Shown one piece after another: positions 33,366-41,118 of a DNA stretch of 64,000 nucleotides. The stretch spans positions 62,001-126,000 of the forward strand of contig NZ_JBGCUO010000001.1 in the NCBI RefSeq assembly GCF_041102775.1, in the 5' to 3' direction. A program made the position numbers and the translations under genes. Position 1 is the first letter of the stretch, and every line of letters starts with the position of its first letter. The stretch is from Alcanivorax sp. REN37. GTDB taxonomy: Bacteria; Pseudomonadota; Gammaproteobacteria; Pseudomonadales; Alcanivoracaceae. The notes beneath the pieces were generated by a model. It worked only from the letters and a program-made list of their open reading frames with translations, made no database searches and had not been told where the DNA came from.

Positions 33366-34514
33366 TCAGGCGATGTTGTTAACTCGCTTGGCAGTACGGA
33401 ACAGCTGGTCCATTTCGCCTTGATAATAGGCCTCCACGCGCGGGTTCATGATCTTGAACCACAGTGGCGGAATCAGCGCCAGCACGTACATTGAGGCGTA
33501 GCCGCCGGGCAGTTGCGGACTTTCCTCGTAGTGGCGCAGGACTTGGTAACGACGCTTGGCGTAAGCGTGGTGGTCACTGTGGCGCTGCAGTTGGAACAGC
33601 GCGATGTTGGTCAGCAGGTAGTTGGAGTTCCAGCTGTGCGCCGGGGTCACGCGCTCATAACGGCCGTTCTCCAACAGCCGGCGGTGCAGGCCGTAGTGTT
33701 CGATGTAGTTGATGATCTCCAGCGCCAGCGACGCGAAGAAACTCTGACCGACGAAGAACAACACACCCTTGGCGCCCCACAGCAGGCCGAACGCCACCGC
33801 CAATGCTGCGGAAATGCCGTACCACCAGATCAGTTCGTTGTGGATGCTGAACGCTTTCTTGCCTTTGCGGCGCAAGTATTCAGCTTCCAACCGCCAGGCA
33901 TTGATGAAGTTGTGCACGAAAGCACGTGGCAGGAAGCGGTAAATGCTCTGGTTGTACTGCGATGAGGAGGCATCTTCCGGGGTCGACACCGTGACGTGGT
34001 GGCCACGGATGTGCTCAACTTTGAACCCGGCATAGGTGACCGATGCCAGCAGCAAGCCGCCCGCGTTGGCTTCCAGCTTAGTGTCTTTATGGATCAGCTC
34101 GTGGGCAAGGTTGATAGCGATGATGCCGCCGACGGTGCCGATCGACACGATCCAGCCGAGCATGCCGATCCAGTTATAGTCGTTCGTCACGAATACATGG
34201 CCCGCCCAGAACAGGATGCCGAACCACACCGGCACCATGCCAAGCGTGTAGACGCGGTAGATCTTCTCTTCCATCAGTGACGGCACTTCAGTGTGCTCAT
34301 CCGGATTCGCCGGGTCCTTGCCCACGATGTAATCGAGGATCGGCAGGATGCCGAAGATAAAGATGTAGAGGCCCCACGCCCAGGCGTTCTGGGTGCCGCT
34401 TTCGGTGCCTACATACGCCGTCAGGGGCAGCAACGGCACCATGATCAGCCAGAACAGCGGATAGCCCCACTTTTTCAGCGTCTGCATGCGCTGGGGACTT
34501 ACGTTCTCAAACAT
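33366..34514 (-). CDS. alkB: Alkane 1-monooxygenase AlkB, copy 2
   Basis: A second membrane di-iron alkane hydroxylase, 382 residues from ATG 34514, with GGAGA 6 bases upstream. The motifs fall at the same positions as in copy 1: HELIH (138-142), EHIRGHH (167-173), NYIEHYG and QRHSDHH. The two copies align without gaps over nearly their entire length and are near-identical over the last 120 residues. Its opening MFENVSPQRMQTLKKWGY resembles what I recall of Alcanivorax AlkB2. It is divergent from a gntR gene with a likely shared operator, a pairing also reported for alkB2 in Alcanivorax borkumensis (from memory). No rubredoxin gene adjoins it. Confidence 0.94.
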   Translation of the reverse strand: MFENVSPQRMQTLKKWGYPLFWLIMVPLLPLTAYVGTESGTQNAWAWGLYIFIFGILPILDYIVGKDPANPDEHTEVPSLMEEKIYRVYTLGMVPVWFGILFWAGHVFVTNDYNWIGMLGWIVSIGTVGGIIAINLAHELIHKDTKLEANAGGLLLASVTYAGFKVEHIRGHHVTVSTPEDASSSQYNQSIYRFLPRAFVHNFINAWRLEAEYLRRKGKKAFSIHNELIWWYGISAALAVAFGLLWGAKGVLFFVGQSFFASLALEIINYIEHYGLHRRLLENGRYERVTPAHSWNSNYLLTNIALFQLQRHSDHHAYAKRRYQVLRHYEESPQLPGGYASMYVLALIPPLWFKIMNPRVEAYYQGEMDQLFRTAKRVNNIA

Positions 34515-34565
34515 GTCGGTTCTCCCACGGAAACACGGCACCGGGTGCCAAAGTGATCTGTTCAC

Positions 34566-34594
34566 AGGCTAAGTTTGATCTTTTGAATTGTCAA
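34566..34594 (-). promoter_or_regulatory. Probable sigma-70 promoter of alkB copy 2
   Basis: On the minus strand a perfect -35 box TTGACA (34594-34589), exactly 17 bases, then TAGCCT (34571-34566) as a weak -10. The start codon is about 50 bases downstream. The -35 box lies inside the inverted repeat at 34586-34605. A further palindrome GGCACC-G-GGTGCC (34537-34549) lies in the predicted leader. Confidence 0.6.
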
Positions 34595-34605
34595 ACAACT
34601 CAATT
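34586..34605. promoter_or_regulatory. Candidate GntR operator between alkB copy 2 and gntR
   Basis: AATTG, 10 bases, CAATT: an inverted repeat whose centre also contains TTGT-CAA-ACAA. It covers the alkB -35 box and lies just upstream of the gntR promoter. Its place between a divergent GntR-type gene and alkB makes it the natural binding site of that regulator. Binding is inferred. Confidence 0.5.
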
Positions 34606-34627
34606 AGTCATTACGGGACGAAACTGA

Positions 34628-34636
34628 TGCTATACT
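34628..34636 (+). promoter_or_regulatory. Extended -10 promoter element of gntR
   Basis: TGC followed by TATACT (34631-34636) fits the extended -10 form TGnTATAAT. No good -35 is seen at 16-18 bases. The gntR ATG lies 33 bases downstream. Confidence 0.5.
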
Positions 34637-34669
34637 GCGCCGGCCTGTTTCCCTGCCGAGGTGCGCAAG

Positions 34670-35344
34670 ATGTCGTTGAAAGCCGTTTCACTGAGCGATC
34701 AAATCGCCGATCACCTGTCGGAAATGATCATCCAAGGCACTCTGGCGCCGGGCGAGAAACTGCATGAAGTGGAATTAGCAAAGCGGCTTGACGTGAGCAC
34801 CAACTCACTTCGAGAGGCCCTGAGAGTGCTGGAGGCACGCCACTTGGTAGTGATTCAGCCGCGCCGTGGCGCGCGCGTCTGCGACATCACTGAAACTCAG
34901 GTTGTGGAGCTGTACGACTTCCTGTTCATGCTGTTCGCGCAGCTGGCTGAACGCACCGCCAATAACTGGCAGGGCGGGGAGTTGGACCGGTTGATGCAGA
35001 TGTTGAGCATGTTGGTGCAAGCGCACCAGAACCAAGACATGGCCGGCGCTCACCAGATGGTGTTCAGTTTCCTGCCGGATTTTCTCAGCTTCGGCCGCAA
35101 CAGCTACCTGAGCCGCACCATCCAGGACCTGACGCCACTGCTGCAGCGCTACTCCTATATGGCGCTGGTGGAAGAAACCACCGAGTTCGATGTCACGCTG
35201 CGCATCTTTGGCCAACTGCTGACCAGCGTGCAGCAACGCGACGGCGCCGCCGCCGCAGCCTGCATTCGTGAGTACGGCGTCAACCAAGCCAACATCGTGC
35301 TGCGCGCCCTGCGTCAGCGCCGCGCCGCCAGCGCCGTCAGCTGA
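34670..35344 (+). CDS. GntR family transcriptional regulator (FCD-like)
   Basis: A 224-residue regulator. The N-terminal winged HTH (about 8-75) contains IIQGTLAPGEKLHEVELAKRL and the VSTNSLREALRVLEARHLV recognition region, followed by an all-helical C-terminal domain of the FadR/VanR type that should bind an acid or acyl ligand. The ATG at 34670 was chosen because GAGG lies 8 bases upstream; a GTG at 34661 is in frame. It is divergent from alkB copy 2 and probably represses it. Its 3' end overlaps the convergent chrA by 8 bases. The ligand is unknown; a fatty acid or acyl-CoA would make sense. Confidence 0.85.
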   Translation: MSLKAVSLSDQIADHLSEMIIQGTLAPGEKLHEVELAKRLDVSTNSLREALRVLEARHLVVIQPRRGARVCDITETQVVELYDFLFMLFAQLAERTANNWQGGELDRLMQMLSMLVQAHQNQDMAGAHQMVFSFLPDFLSFGRNSYLSRTIQDLTPLLQRYSYMALVEETTEFDVTLRIFGQLLTSVQQRDGAAAAACIREYGVNQANIVLRALRQRRAASAVS

Positions 35345-36563
35345 GCCCCTGCCAAGCCACCGCCACCACCGCACACAGCAGCAGGGTCAGCAGCGGGCCG
35401 CGCTGGAAGGGCCCCAACAGCAACGCCGCTAACCCCATCAGCACCAGTGCGCTGACACTGAAACCCGATGCCGGCCACAACACCTGCAAGCCGAACCACA
35501 GCGCCAGGTGCGCAATCACCCCGACCACCACTGCGCCCATGCCCTGAAGCGCCGCTGCCACCCGCGGTCGTTGCCCGAGCACCTCCACCGACGGCGCCCC
35601 CGCCAACACCAGCGTGATGCTCGGTACGAACACCGACCACGTGGTGATCAGCGCGCCAGCCAGCGCCATGGCGCCCGGCGTCCAAGGTTGCGGCGCTCGC
35701 CAGCCAGCCACGTAGCCGATGTGCTGCACCGCCTGGATCAGGGGACCGGGAGTGGCTTCGGCGAATGCCAGCGCGTCCATCATGTCGGCGGCGGCCACCC
35801 ACTGGTGCCCCTCCACCGCCACCTCGGTGACATAGCCCAACACCGCATAAGCACCGCCGAAGGTGAGCAGCGACACCTTGGCGAAGAACACCCCTAATGC
35901 CGCCAGCACGTGGGACGGCCCGAATGCCAGCACGATCACCAGCATCGGCAGCGCCCACACCAGCCCACCGACCCCTAGCACTTTCAGTGCATGACGCCAT
36001 TGGATCGATGATTGCGGGCTCGACAGGTCAGTGGGTACAAACCAACGTAGTCCCGCCAGCGCGCCGAACACCAACACCAGCGGGAACGGCAGGCCCACCG
36101 CGAGCGCCAGCAATGCCGCCACCGCCAGCCCCTGTCGTGGCCGATCCACCAGCGTCCGGCGCCCAAGCCGCAGCAGTGCCGCGGCCATCACCGCTACCAC
36201 CGCCGCCTGCAATCCGGCCAACGCCGCTTGCCACAGGCCGTAGCCTTGCCACGACAAGGTCAACCACGACAGCAACAGGATCGACAGCAACCCCGGCGCA
36301 ATGAACAGCCCGCCGGATACCAGCGCACCGACCACGCCGCGTTGGCGCCAACCCAGATAGGTGGCAAGTTGCTGGGCTTCTGGGCCGGGCAGCACCATGC
36401 AGAAGTTGAGCGCGTGAAGGAAATCGGCATCCGACACCCAGCGTCGTTCCGCCACCAGTAACCGGTGCATGACGGCGATCTGACCGGCGGGGCCGCCGAC
36501 ACTCAGCAGCGCCACTCGGCACCAGACCGCGATGAAAGCTCGCCAGGAAGGAATCGGAGTCAC
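35337..36563 (-). CDS. chrA: Chromate transporter ChrA
   Basis: A CHR-family membrane protein exporting chromate. The GTG start at 36563, with AGGGA 5 bases upstream, gives 408 residues, matching the long two-domain family. Each half has the family motif: SVGGPAGQIAVMHR and LPGPEAQQ in the N-terminal half, and TFGGAYAVLGYV and TPGPLIQAV in the C-terminal half, with about ten membrane segments in total. The upstream part of the open frame is not conserved. Substrate specificity within this family varies, so sulfate/chromate export should be treated as likely and not certain. It overlaps gntR at the 3' ends. Confidence 0.88.
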   Translation of the reverse strand: MTPIPSWRAFIAVWCRVALLSVGGPAGQIAVMHRLLVAERRWVSDADFLHALNFCMVLPGPEAQQLATYLGWRQRGVVGALVSGGLFIAPGLLSILLLSWLTLSWQGYGLWQAALAGLQAAVVAVMAAALLRLGRRTLVDRPRQGLAVAALLALAVGLPFPLVLVFGALAGLRWFVPTDLSSPQSSIQWRHALKVLGVGGLVWALPMLVIVLAFGPSHVLAALGVFFAKVSLLTFGGAYAVLGYVTEVAVEGHQWVAAADMMDALAFAEATPGPLIQAVQHIGYVAGWRAPQPWTPGAMALAGALITTWSVFVPSITLVLAGAPSVEVLGQRPRVAAALQGMGAVVVGVIAHLALWFGLQVLWPASGFSVSALVLMGLAALLLGPFQRGPLLTLLLCAVVAVAWQGLS

Positions 36564-36661
36564 AGCGTTCCCTATCAACTGCGGACTGCGCAGCCTAGCG
36601 ATGTTGTGTGACAGCCGCAGGACAGCGCCGGGCGACAGCGGTGGCCGCCGCCCGGGATGCC

Positions 36662-37807
36662 TCAGGCGCGACCGAGCAAATCGCGCGCGATGATTTCCAG
36701 CATGATTTCGCTGGTACCGCCGTAAATGCGCTGGATGCGGGCATCCACGTAATCGCGGGAAATGGCATATTCCTGCATATAGCCGTAGCCGCCATGCAGC
36801 TGCAGGCATTGGTCTGCCACCACGCCCTGCAGTTCGGTGGAGGTGTACTTGGCAGTGGACGCCTGCACCGCGCTCAATTTGCCGTCGTCGTACAGATCCG
36901 AGCACTGGGCCACGAATGCCTTGTTCACATCGATCTGTGCTTTCAGGTTGGCGAGCTTGAAGCGGGTGTTCTGGAACTGCGCCACGCTGGCGCCGAACGC
37001 CTTGCGCTCCTGCACGTATTCCACCGTGCGCTCAAGCATGCCCTCACAGGCACCCACAGCACCGATGGCGAGGATCAGACGCTCACGCGGCAGCTCATTC
37101 ATCAGGTTAGCGAAGCCCTTACCTTCGCCGCCGAGGATTTGGTCGGCACCGACGCGCAGGTTCTCGAAGAACAGTTCCGAAGTATCAGCGCAGTGGTGGC
37201 CCATCTTTTCCAAGTTGCGGCCACGGGCGAAGCCCGGCAGGGACGTGTCAACGGTGAACAGCGTCATGCCGCGGCTGCCGGCATTGGGATCAGTTTTGGT
37301 GGCCAAAACGATGACATCGCAATGCTGACCGTTGGTGATGAAAGTCTTCTGGCCGTTGATGACAAACTCATCGCCATCACGCTCGGCGCGGGTTTTCATA
37401 CCCTGCAGATCGGAACCGGCCCCTGGCTCGGTCATGCCGATGGCACCAATGGCTTCACCGGTGACCATCTTCGGCAGCCATGCTTGTTTCTGCTCTTCGC
37501 TGCCCAGGTGCAGGATGTACGGCGCAACGATGTCGGAGTGCACCGAAATGTTGGACGCCAAACCGCCAAAGCCCATGCGCGAAGCTTCTTCCACCACGAT
37601 CGCCGACAGCCGGAACGAGGCACCAAAACCGCCGTATTGCTCCGGCACGTCGACACACAGGAAGCCGTTCTCACCAAGGCCGGTCCACACTTCACGCGGC
37701 AGGATTTCATCCTTTTCCCACTGGGCGTAGTGGGGCAGGATTTCCTTTTCCAGATATTTGCGCACATTGGTGCGGAACAGTTCGATTTCGCTTTGATCCA
37801 GGTTCAT
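36662..37807 (-). CDS. Acyl-CoA dehydrogenase, long-chain (LCAD) type
   Basis: A flavoenzyme for the first step of beta-oxidation, 381 residues from ATG 37807 (GGAGA 6 bases upstream). FAD-binding segments include MTEPGAGSDLQGMKTRA and the C-terminal QLHGGYGYMQEY and RIYGGTSEIMLEIIAR. Where short- and medium-chain enzymes carry the catalytic glutamate (YEGT), this protein reads YGGT. Instead a glutamate lies at about residue 255 (GACEGMLERTVEY), the position used by mammalian LCAD and isovaleryl-CoA dehydrogenase. That indicates a long or branched acyl-CoA substrate. The setting near alkB copy 2 fits alkane-derived fatty acid oxidation. Confidence 0.88.
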   Translation of the reverse strand: MNLDQSEIELFRTNVRKYLEKEILPHYAQWEKDEILPREVWTGLGENGFLCVDVPEQYGGFGASFRLSAIVVEEASRMGFGGLASNISVHSDIVAPYILHLGSEEQKQAWLPKMVTGEAIGAIGMTEPGAGSDLQGMKTRAERDGDEFVINGQKTFITNGQHCDVIVLATKTDPNAGSRGMTLFTVDTSLPGFARGRNLEKMGHHCADTSELFFENLRVGADQILGGEGKGFANLMNELPRERLILAIGAVGACEGMLERTVEYVQERKAFGASVAQFQNTRFKLANLKAQIDVNKAFVAQCSDLYDDGKLSAVQASTAKYTSTELQGVVADQCLQLHGGYGYMQEYAISRDYVDARIQRIYGGTSEIMLEIIARDLLGRA

Positions 37808-37932
37808 CAAGGTTCTCCGGTTTGAGGGTGGCGGCACCGTTCTGGGGGTGCCTGATCTCACGCTCCAGTGAAGCCGCAGCTCCACAGACGTCGCTTGTGC
37901 AGGGGTCGGCGGGCAACACACCCGCCTAGAAA

Positions 37933-38769
37933 TCAGGCTGCCGGCTCCGGCTGGTCGAGACACTGGACCACCCGGCGCAGCACCTGCGGACTGTACAGCA
38001 GAGCACAGTGGCCGTGGTAGGGCAGATGGATGTTCTCACCCACCGCCACCCGCGCGCTGTCGGCCGGGAATACGAAGTTGTCCATGTCGGAATAAATGGC
38101 ATAAAAACGGCAATCGCCGGGCGGTTCGCCGAGCCGGTTTAAGTCGCTGAGAAATGGGCTCTGATAGCGCAATTGATGGGCCGCGCCAGGGATCGGCAGC
38201 AGATTGGACAGTCGTGTCCCCGCCAGCGGTGAGCCGAGAAATACCGCCCGGCGCACCTGTCCGGCGAGCCCTAAATGCTGCAGCGCATAGCGCGTCAGCG
38301 GCCCGCCCATGCTGTGACACACCAGGTCCACTTGGGCTGCACCGGTAGCGGCACGAATGCGTTGCACATGATCGACCACCTGCTGCGCCAAACGGCGTGC
38401 ATCAATAACCGGCGGCACATAGCTCACCGCGTGTACTTGAGAAAAACCGTGCCAACGCAGCCACCACTGCATGGCCAGAAAATTGATGTGATCGCCGCCG
38501 TAACCATGTACCAGCACCACCGGGACGGCTCCCGCCGCCGGCCGCAAACGCCGCCGCCAGGGAATGAAACGCAGCGGTGCCGCCAGCACCATCAGCGACA
38601 TCGCCCACCATTCCAGTACCACAGTGCGCACCACTTTCCACGGCACCAGCGGTTGCAGCAACGCCGGCGGATGGCGACGCCGATCCAATGCCCAGAACAG
38701 ATAGAACAGCAACGTCTGCAATGCAGTCAGCGCCAACACCAACACCAATAGGCGCAGCAGCCAGATCAT
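37933..38769 (-). CDS. Lipase-like alpha/beta hydrolase with N-terminal membrane anchor
   Basis: A 278-residue protein. One or two hydrophobic segments lie at the N-terminus (about 3-26 and 50-65), followed by a hydrolase domain. The oxyanion-hole motif VLVHGYGGDH and the nucleophile elbow VCHSMGG (serine within CHSMG, cysteine replacing the usual first glycine) are visible, and a histidine in LPYHGHCALLY is a candidate for the triad. Resembles membrane-anchored triacylglycerol lipase/esterase proteins; the substrate is unknown. It is coupled by a 4-base overlap (ATGA) to the BrkB-like gene upstream. Confidence 0.75.
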   Translation of the reverse strand: MIWLLRLLVLVLALTALQTLLFYLFWALDRRRHPPALLQPLVPWKVVRTVVLEWWAMSLMVLAAPLRFIPWRRRLRPAAGAVPVVLVHGYGGDHINFLAMQWWLRWHGFSQVHAVSYVPPVIDARRLAQQVVDHVQRIRAATGAAQVDLVCHSMGGPLTRYALQHLGLAGQVRRAVFLGSPLAGTRLSNLLPIPGAAHQLRYQSPFLSDLNRLGEPPGDCRFYAIYSDMDNFVFPADSARVAVGENIHLPYHGHCALLYSPQVLRRVVQCLDQPEPAA

Positions 38770-39689
38770 GCGTTCTGCTCCGGCTGGGTTTCATCCACCA
38801 GCAACCGCTCCACGCGCACTGCCGAGGCCACCGGCTGCACCTCGCGGCCACGGAACTCGGTGTAGGCGCGGGTGAAGGCGGCACCGAACAGCAGAATCAG
38901 TGACGAGTAGTAGACCCACAGCAACAGCAGCACCAGTGATCCGGCGGCACCGTAAGTAGAGGCAGTGGCGGTGTTGGACAGGTACACCGCAATCAGCGAG
39001 CGGCCCAGCGCAAACAGCACGGAGGTCAGTAGTGCGCCGGGCAGCACATCGCGCCACCGCAGTTTCACATCCGGCAACACCTTGAACATGGTGGCGAACA
39101 GCAGCCCGATCACCAGCAGCGATACCGTGGTTTCCAGACCCACCGCCAGCGCGTCCGGCATCGGCAGCCAGTCGGCGGCAAACGCCATCACCGCGCGCAA
39201 AATCACGCTCAGCAGCAATGACACCAGCAACACGAAGCCGATTGAAAGCACGATCGTCAGTGACAGGAAACGGTTGCGTATCAATTCCAGCACGGTGTTG
39301 CGGTTCGGCCGCGGAGTGACATCCCAGATGCTGTTCAGCGAACGCTGCAACTGGGCAAACACGGTGGTGGCGCCGATCACCATGGTGCCCAGCGAGATCA
39401 GTGTCGGCAGCAGCGAGGTGTGGGTGATTTCGGTGCGCGCCACGGCATTGCGTACCGCTTCGGCGGCTTCGGCCCCCATCGCACCTTCTAGGTGACTGAG
39501 GATCTGCGCCATCGCCACATCGGTAGACAGCACCAAACCGATCACCTGCACCGCCAGGATCACCACCGGCGCGATCGAAAACAGCGTGAAGAACGCCAGC
39601 GCCCCGGCGTAGATTGCCGCCTGCCGGCCAAGCCAATACTCCACCGACTGGCGCAACAGCCGCCAAAGGGATTTTGCTTGCAAATTCAC
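38766..39689 (-). CDS. YihY/BrkB family inner-membrane protein
   Basis: A 307-residue protein with about six membrane segments and the family stretch AGALAFFTLFSIAPVVIL near the N-terminus, plus YGAAGSLVLLLLWVYYSSLI. The start is GTG at 39689, with AGGAG 9 bases upstream; the open frame beyond it overlaps the divergent HMG-CoA lyase gene. Once annotated as ribonuclease BN by error in some databases; its true role is unknown. It is translationally coupled to the lipase-like gene. Confidence 0.85.
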   Translation of the reverse strand: MNLQAKSLWRLLRQSVEYWLGRQAAIYAGALAFFTLFSIAPVVILAVQVIGLVLSTDVAMAQILSHLEGAMGAEAAEAVRNAVARTEITHTSLLPTLISLGTMVIGATTVFAQLQRSLNSIWDVTPRPNRNTVLELIRNRFLSLTIVLSIGFVLLVSLLLSVILRAVMAFAADWLPMPDALAVGLETTVSLLVIGLLFATMFKVLPDVKLRWRDVLPGALLTSVLFALGRSLIAVYLSNTATASTYGAAGSLVLLLLWVYYSSLILLFGAAFTRAYTEFRGREVQPVASAVRVERLLVDETQPEQNA

Positions 39690-39801
39690 CGCCGTCCGCT
39701 CCTGTGATTTCGGCCAGCGGCGAGTGTACCATCCTCGTCTGTCGTCTCCGCAGCCCCATTGGGCGCTGCCGGGAAAGGCCCCCAATAAGGAGAACACAGC
39801 C

Positions 39802-40728
39802 ATGACAGACCAGGTGATCATCAACGAAGTCGGTTTGCGTGATGGGCTGCAGAACCAGCCCGTGCATGTCAGCACCGATGCCAAGGCCGCCATTGCCGAC
39901 GCCCTCATTGCTGCCGGTGTGCGCTATCTGGAGCCGGTCAGTTTCGTCAGCCCGAAAGCCGTACCGCGCATGGCCGATGCGGCGGCACTGAGCGCACGCC
40001 TGCCGCGCCGCGCCGATCTGCACTACACCGCCCTGGTGCCGAACCTGAAGGGTTATCAACTGGCGCGTGCCGCCGGTTACGACACCATTGCACTGGTGAT
40101 TTCCACCACCGAGAGCTTCAACCAGCGCAACCTCAACATGTCGCTGGATACCGCGCTGGAGAGCTGCCTGTCGATTCTGGCCCAGGCCAAAGCCGATGGG
40201 GTCACCACCCGCGCCTATGTATCCGGCGCCTTCGCCTGCCCCTACGACGGCCCGGTGCCGGCCCGCACCAGCATCGAGTTGAGCGAGAAGTTGTTTGCCG
40301 GCGGCGCCGACGAAGTGGCGATTTCCGACACCATCGGCGGCGGCAATACCCGCCAGATGAAGGACATCATGCAGCCGCTGATTGCCAGTTTCGGTGCCGA
40401 ACGCTTTTTCGTGCACCTGCATGACACCCGTGGATTGGCCGCAGCCATGGCGTGGGTCGCCTGCGAGCTAGGGGTGCGCAAGTTTGACGCGTCGGTGGGC
40501 GGCTTGGGCGGCTGCCCGTTTGCCCCGGGTGCCACCGGTAACGTCGCCACCGAGGATTTGGTCTATTTGTTTGAGTCTGCCGGGCTCAACACCGGCATCG
40601 ACATTGTTGGCCTGCGTGAAGCGGTGCGATTGGCCGCAGCAGCCACCGAGCGGCCGCTGGGCGGGCGCATCCTGAAGTGGATCGAAAGCCAGGAAGCCCG
40701 CGGCAACAACGTCTGCGCGCTGGTCTGA
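39802..40728 (+). CDS. mvaB: Hydroxymethylglutaryl-CoA lyase
   Basis: Cleaves HMG-CoA to acetyl-CoA and acetoacetate, the last step of leucine and acyclic terpenoid breakdown. It has 308 residues from ATG 39802, preceded by AAGGAG. The catalytic motifs are the N-terminal NEVGLRDGLQNQ, SGAFACPYDGPV, metal-binding HLHDTRGLA, and the cysteine loop GLGGCPFAPGATGN. It stands alone: no liuABCD genes adjoin it. It ends exactly one base before the convergent VanZ-like gene. Confidence 0.94.
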   Translation: MTDQVIINEVGLRDGLQNQPVHVSTDAKAAIADALIAAGVRYLEPVSFVSPKAVPRMADAAALSARLPRRADLHYTALVPNLKGYQLARAAGYDTIALVISTTESFNQRNLNMSLDTALESCLSILAQAKADGVTTRAYVSGAFACPYDGPVPARTSIELSEKLFAGGADEVAISDTIGGGNTRQMKDIMQPLIASFGAERFFVHLHDTRGLAAAMAWVACELGVRKFDASVGGLGGCPFAPGATGNVATEDLVYLFESAGLNTGIDIVGLREAVRLAAAATERPLGGRILKWIESQEARGNNVCALV

Positions 40729-41100
40729 TCAGCGTCGCCGCCAGCAGCGCCAGCCCTGCACCAGCACCAAGGCGAGCAGGGCACCGGTGCCGTTGGCGAC
40801 CATATCCCACACATCAAACGAACGGCTCGGGGTCATGCCCTGAGCCACTTCGATGCCGGCGCCGAACAGGAACGCCAGCCCCCAGATCGCCCACAACCGC
40901 CAACGTGGCCAGCCCAACGCCAGCAGCATCGCCAACGAGAAATAGGCGATGCCGTGGTAAACCTTGTCGTTGTAGACCTTGAAGCCGATGCGGGCGAGTT
41001 CATCGCCCGGCAGCAGACTCATGACGGCCACCACCACCGCACAGCCCAGCGCCAGCAGACGACGAATCCAGATCACGGTGGCGGGTTGCGAAACTGCCAT
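40729..41100 (-). CDS. VanZ-like family membrane protein
   Basis: A small membrane protein of about 123 residues with four predicted transmembrane segments. It carries the VanZ-family pattern: a DKVYHGIAYFSLAMLLA segment, GAGIEVAQGMTPSRSFDVWDMVANGTGA, and a basic tail. The ATG at 41100 has CAGGG 9 bases upstream; ATGs at 41109 and 41106 are in frame but too close to the ribosome site. Function unknown in this family outside teicoplanin resistance. It lies between mvaB and the LplT-PlsC fusion gene, 18 bases downstream of neither. Confidence 0.75.
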   Translation of the reverse strand: MAVSQPATVIWIRRLLALGCAVVVAVMSLLPGDELARIGFKVYNDKVYHGIAYFSLAMLLALGWPRWRLWAIWGLAFLFGAGIEVAQGMTPSRSFDVWDMVANGTGALLALVLVQGWRCWRRR

Positions 41101-41118
41101 GCACATCATCCCTGTTGA

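Noticed and set aside
34537-34549. Possible sigma-54 site before alkB2 (TGGCAC region)
   Set aside because: The GG is present but no GC dinucleotide follows at the required spacing; the sequence is better explained as a palindrome.
38791-40422. 543-codon open frame antisense to mvaB and overlapping the BrkB-like gene in another frame
   Set aside because: Both underlying genes are well supported; the long frame is a by-product of high GC third positions.
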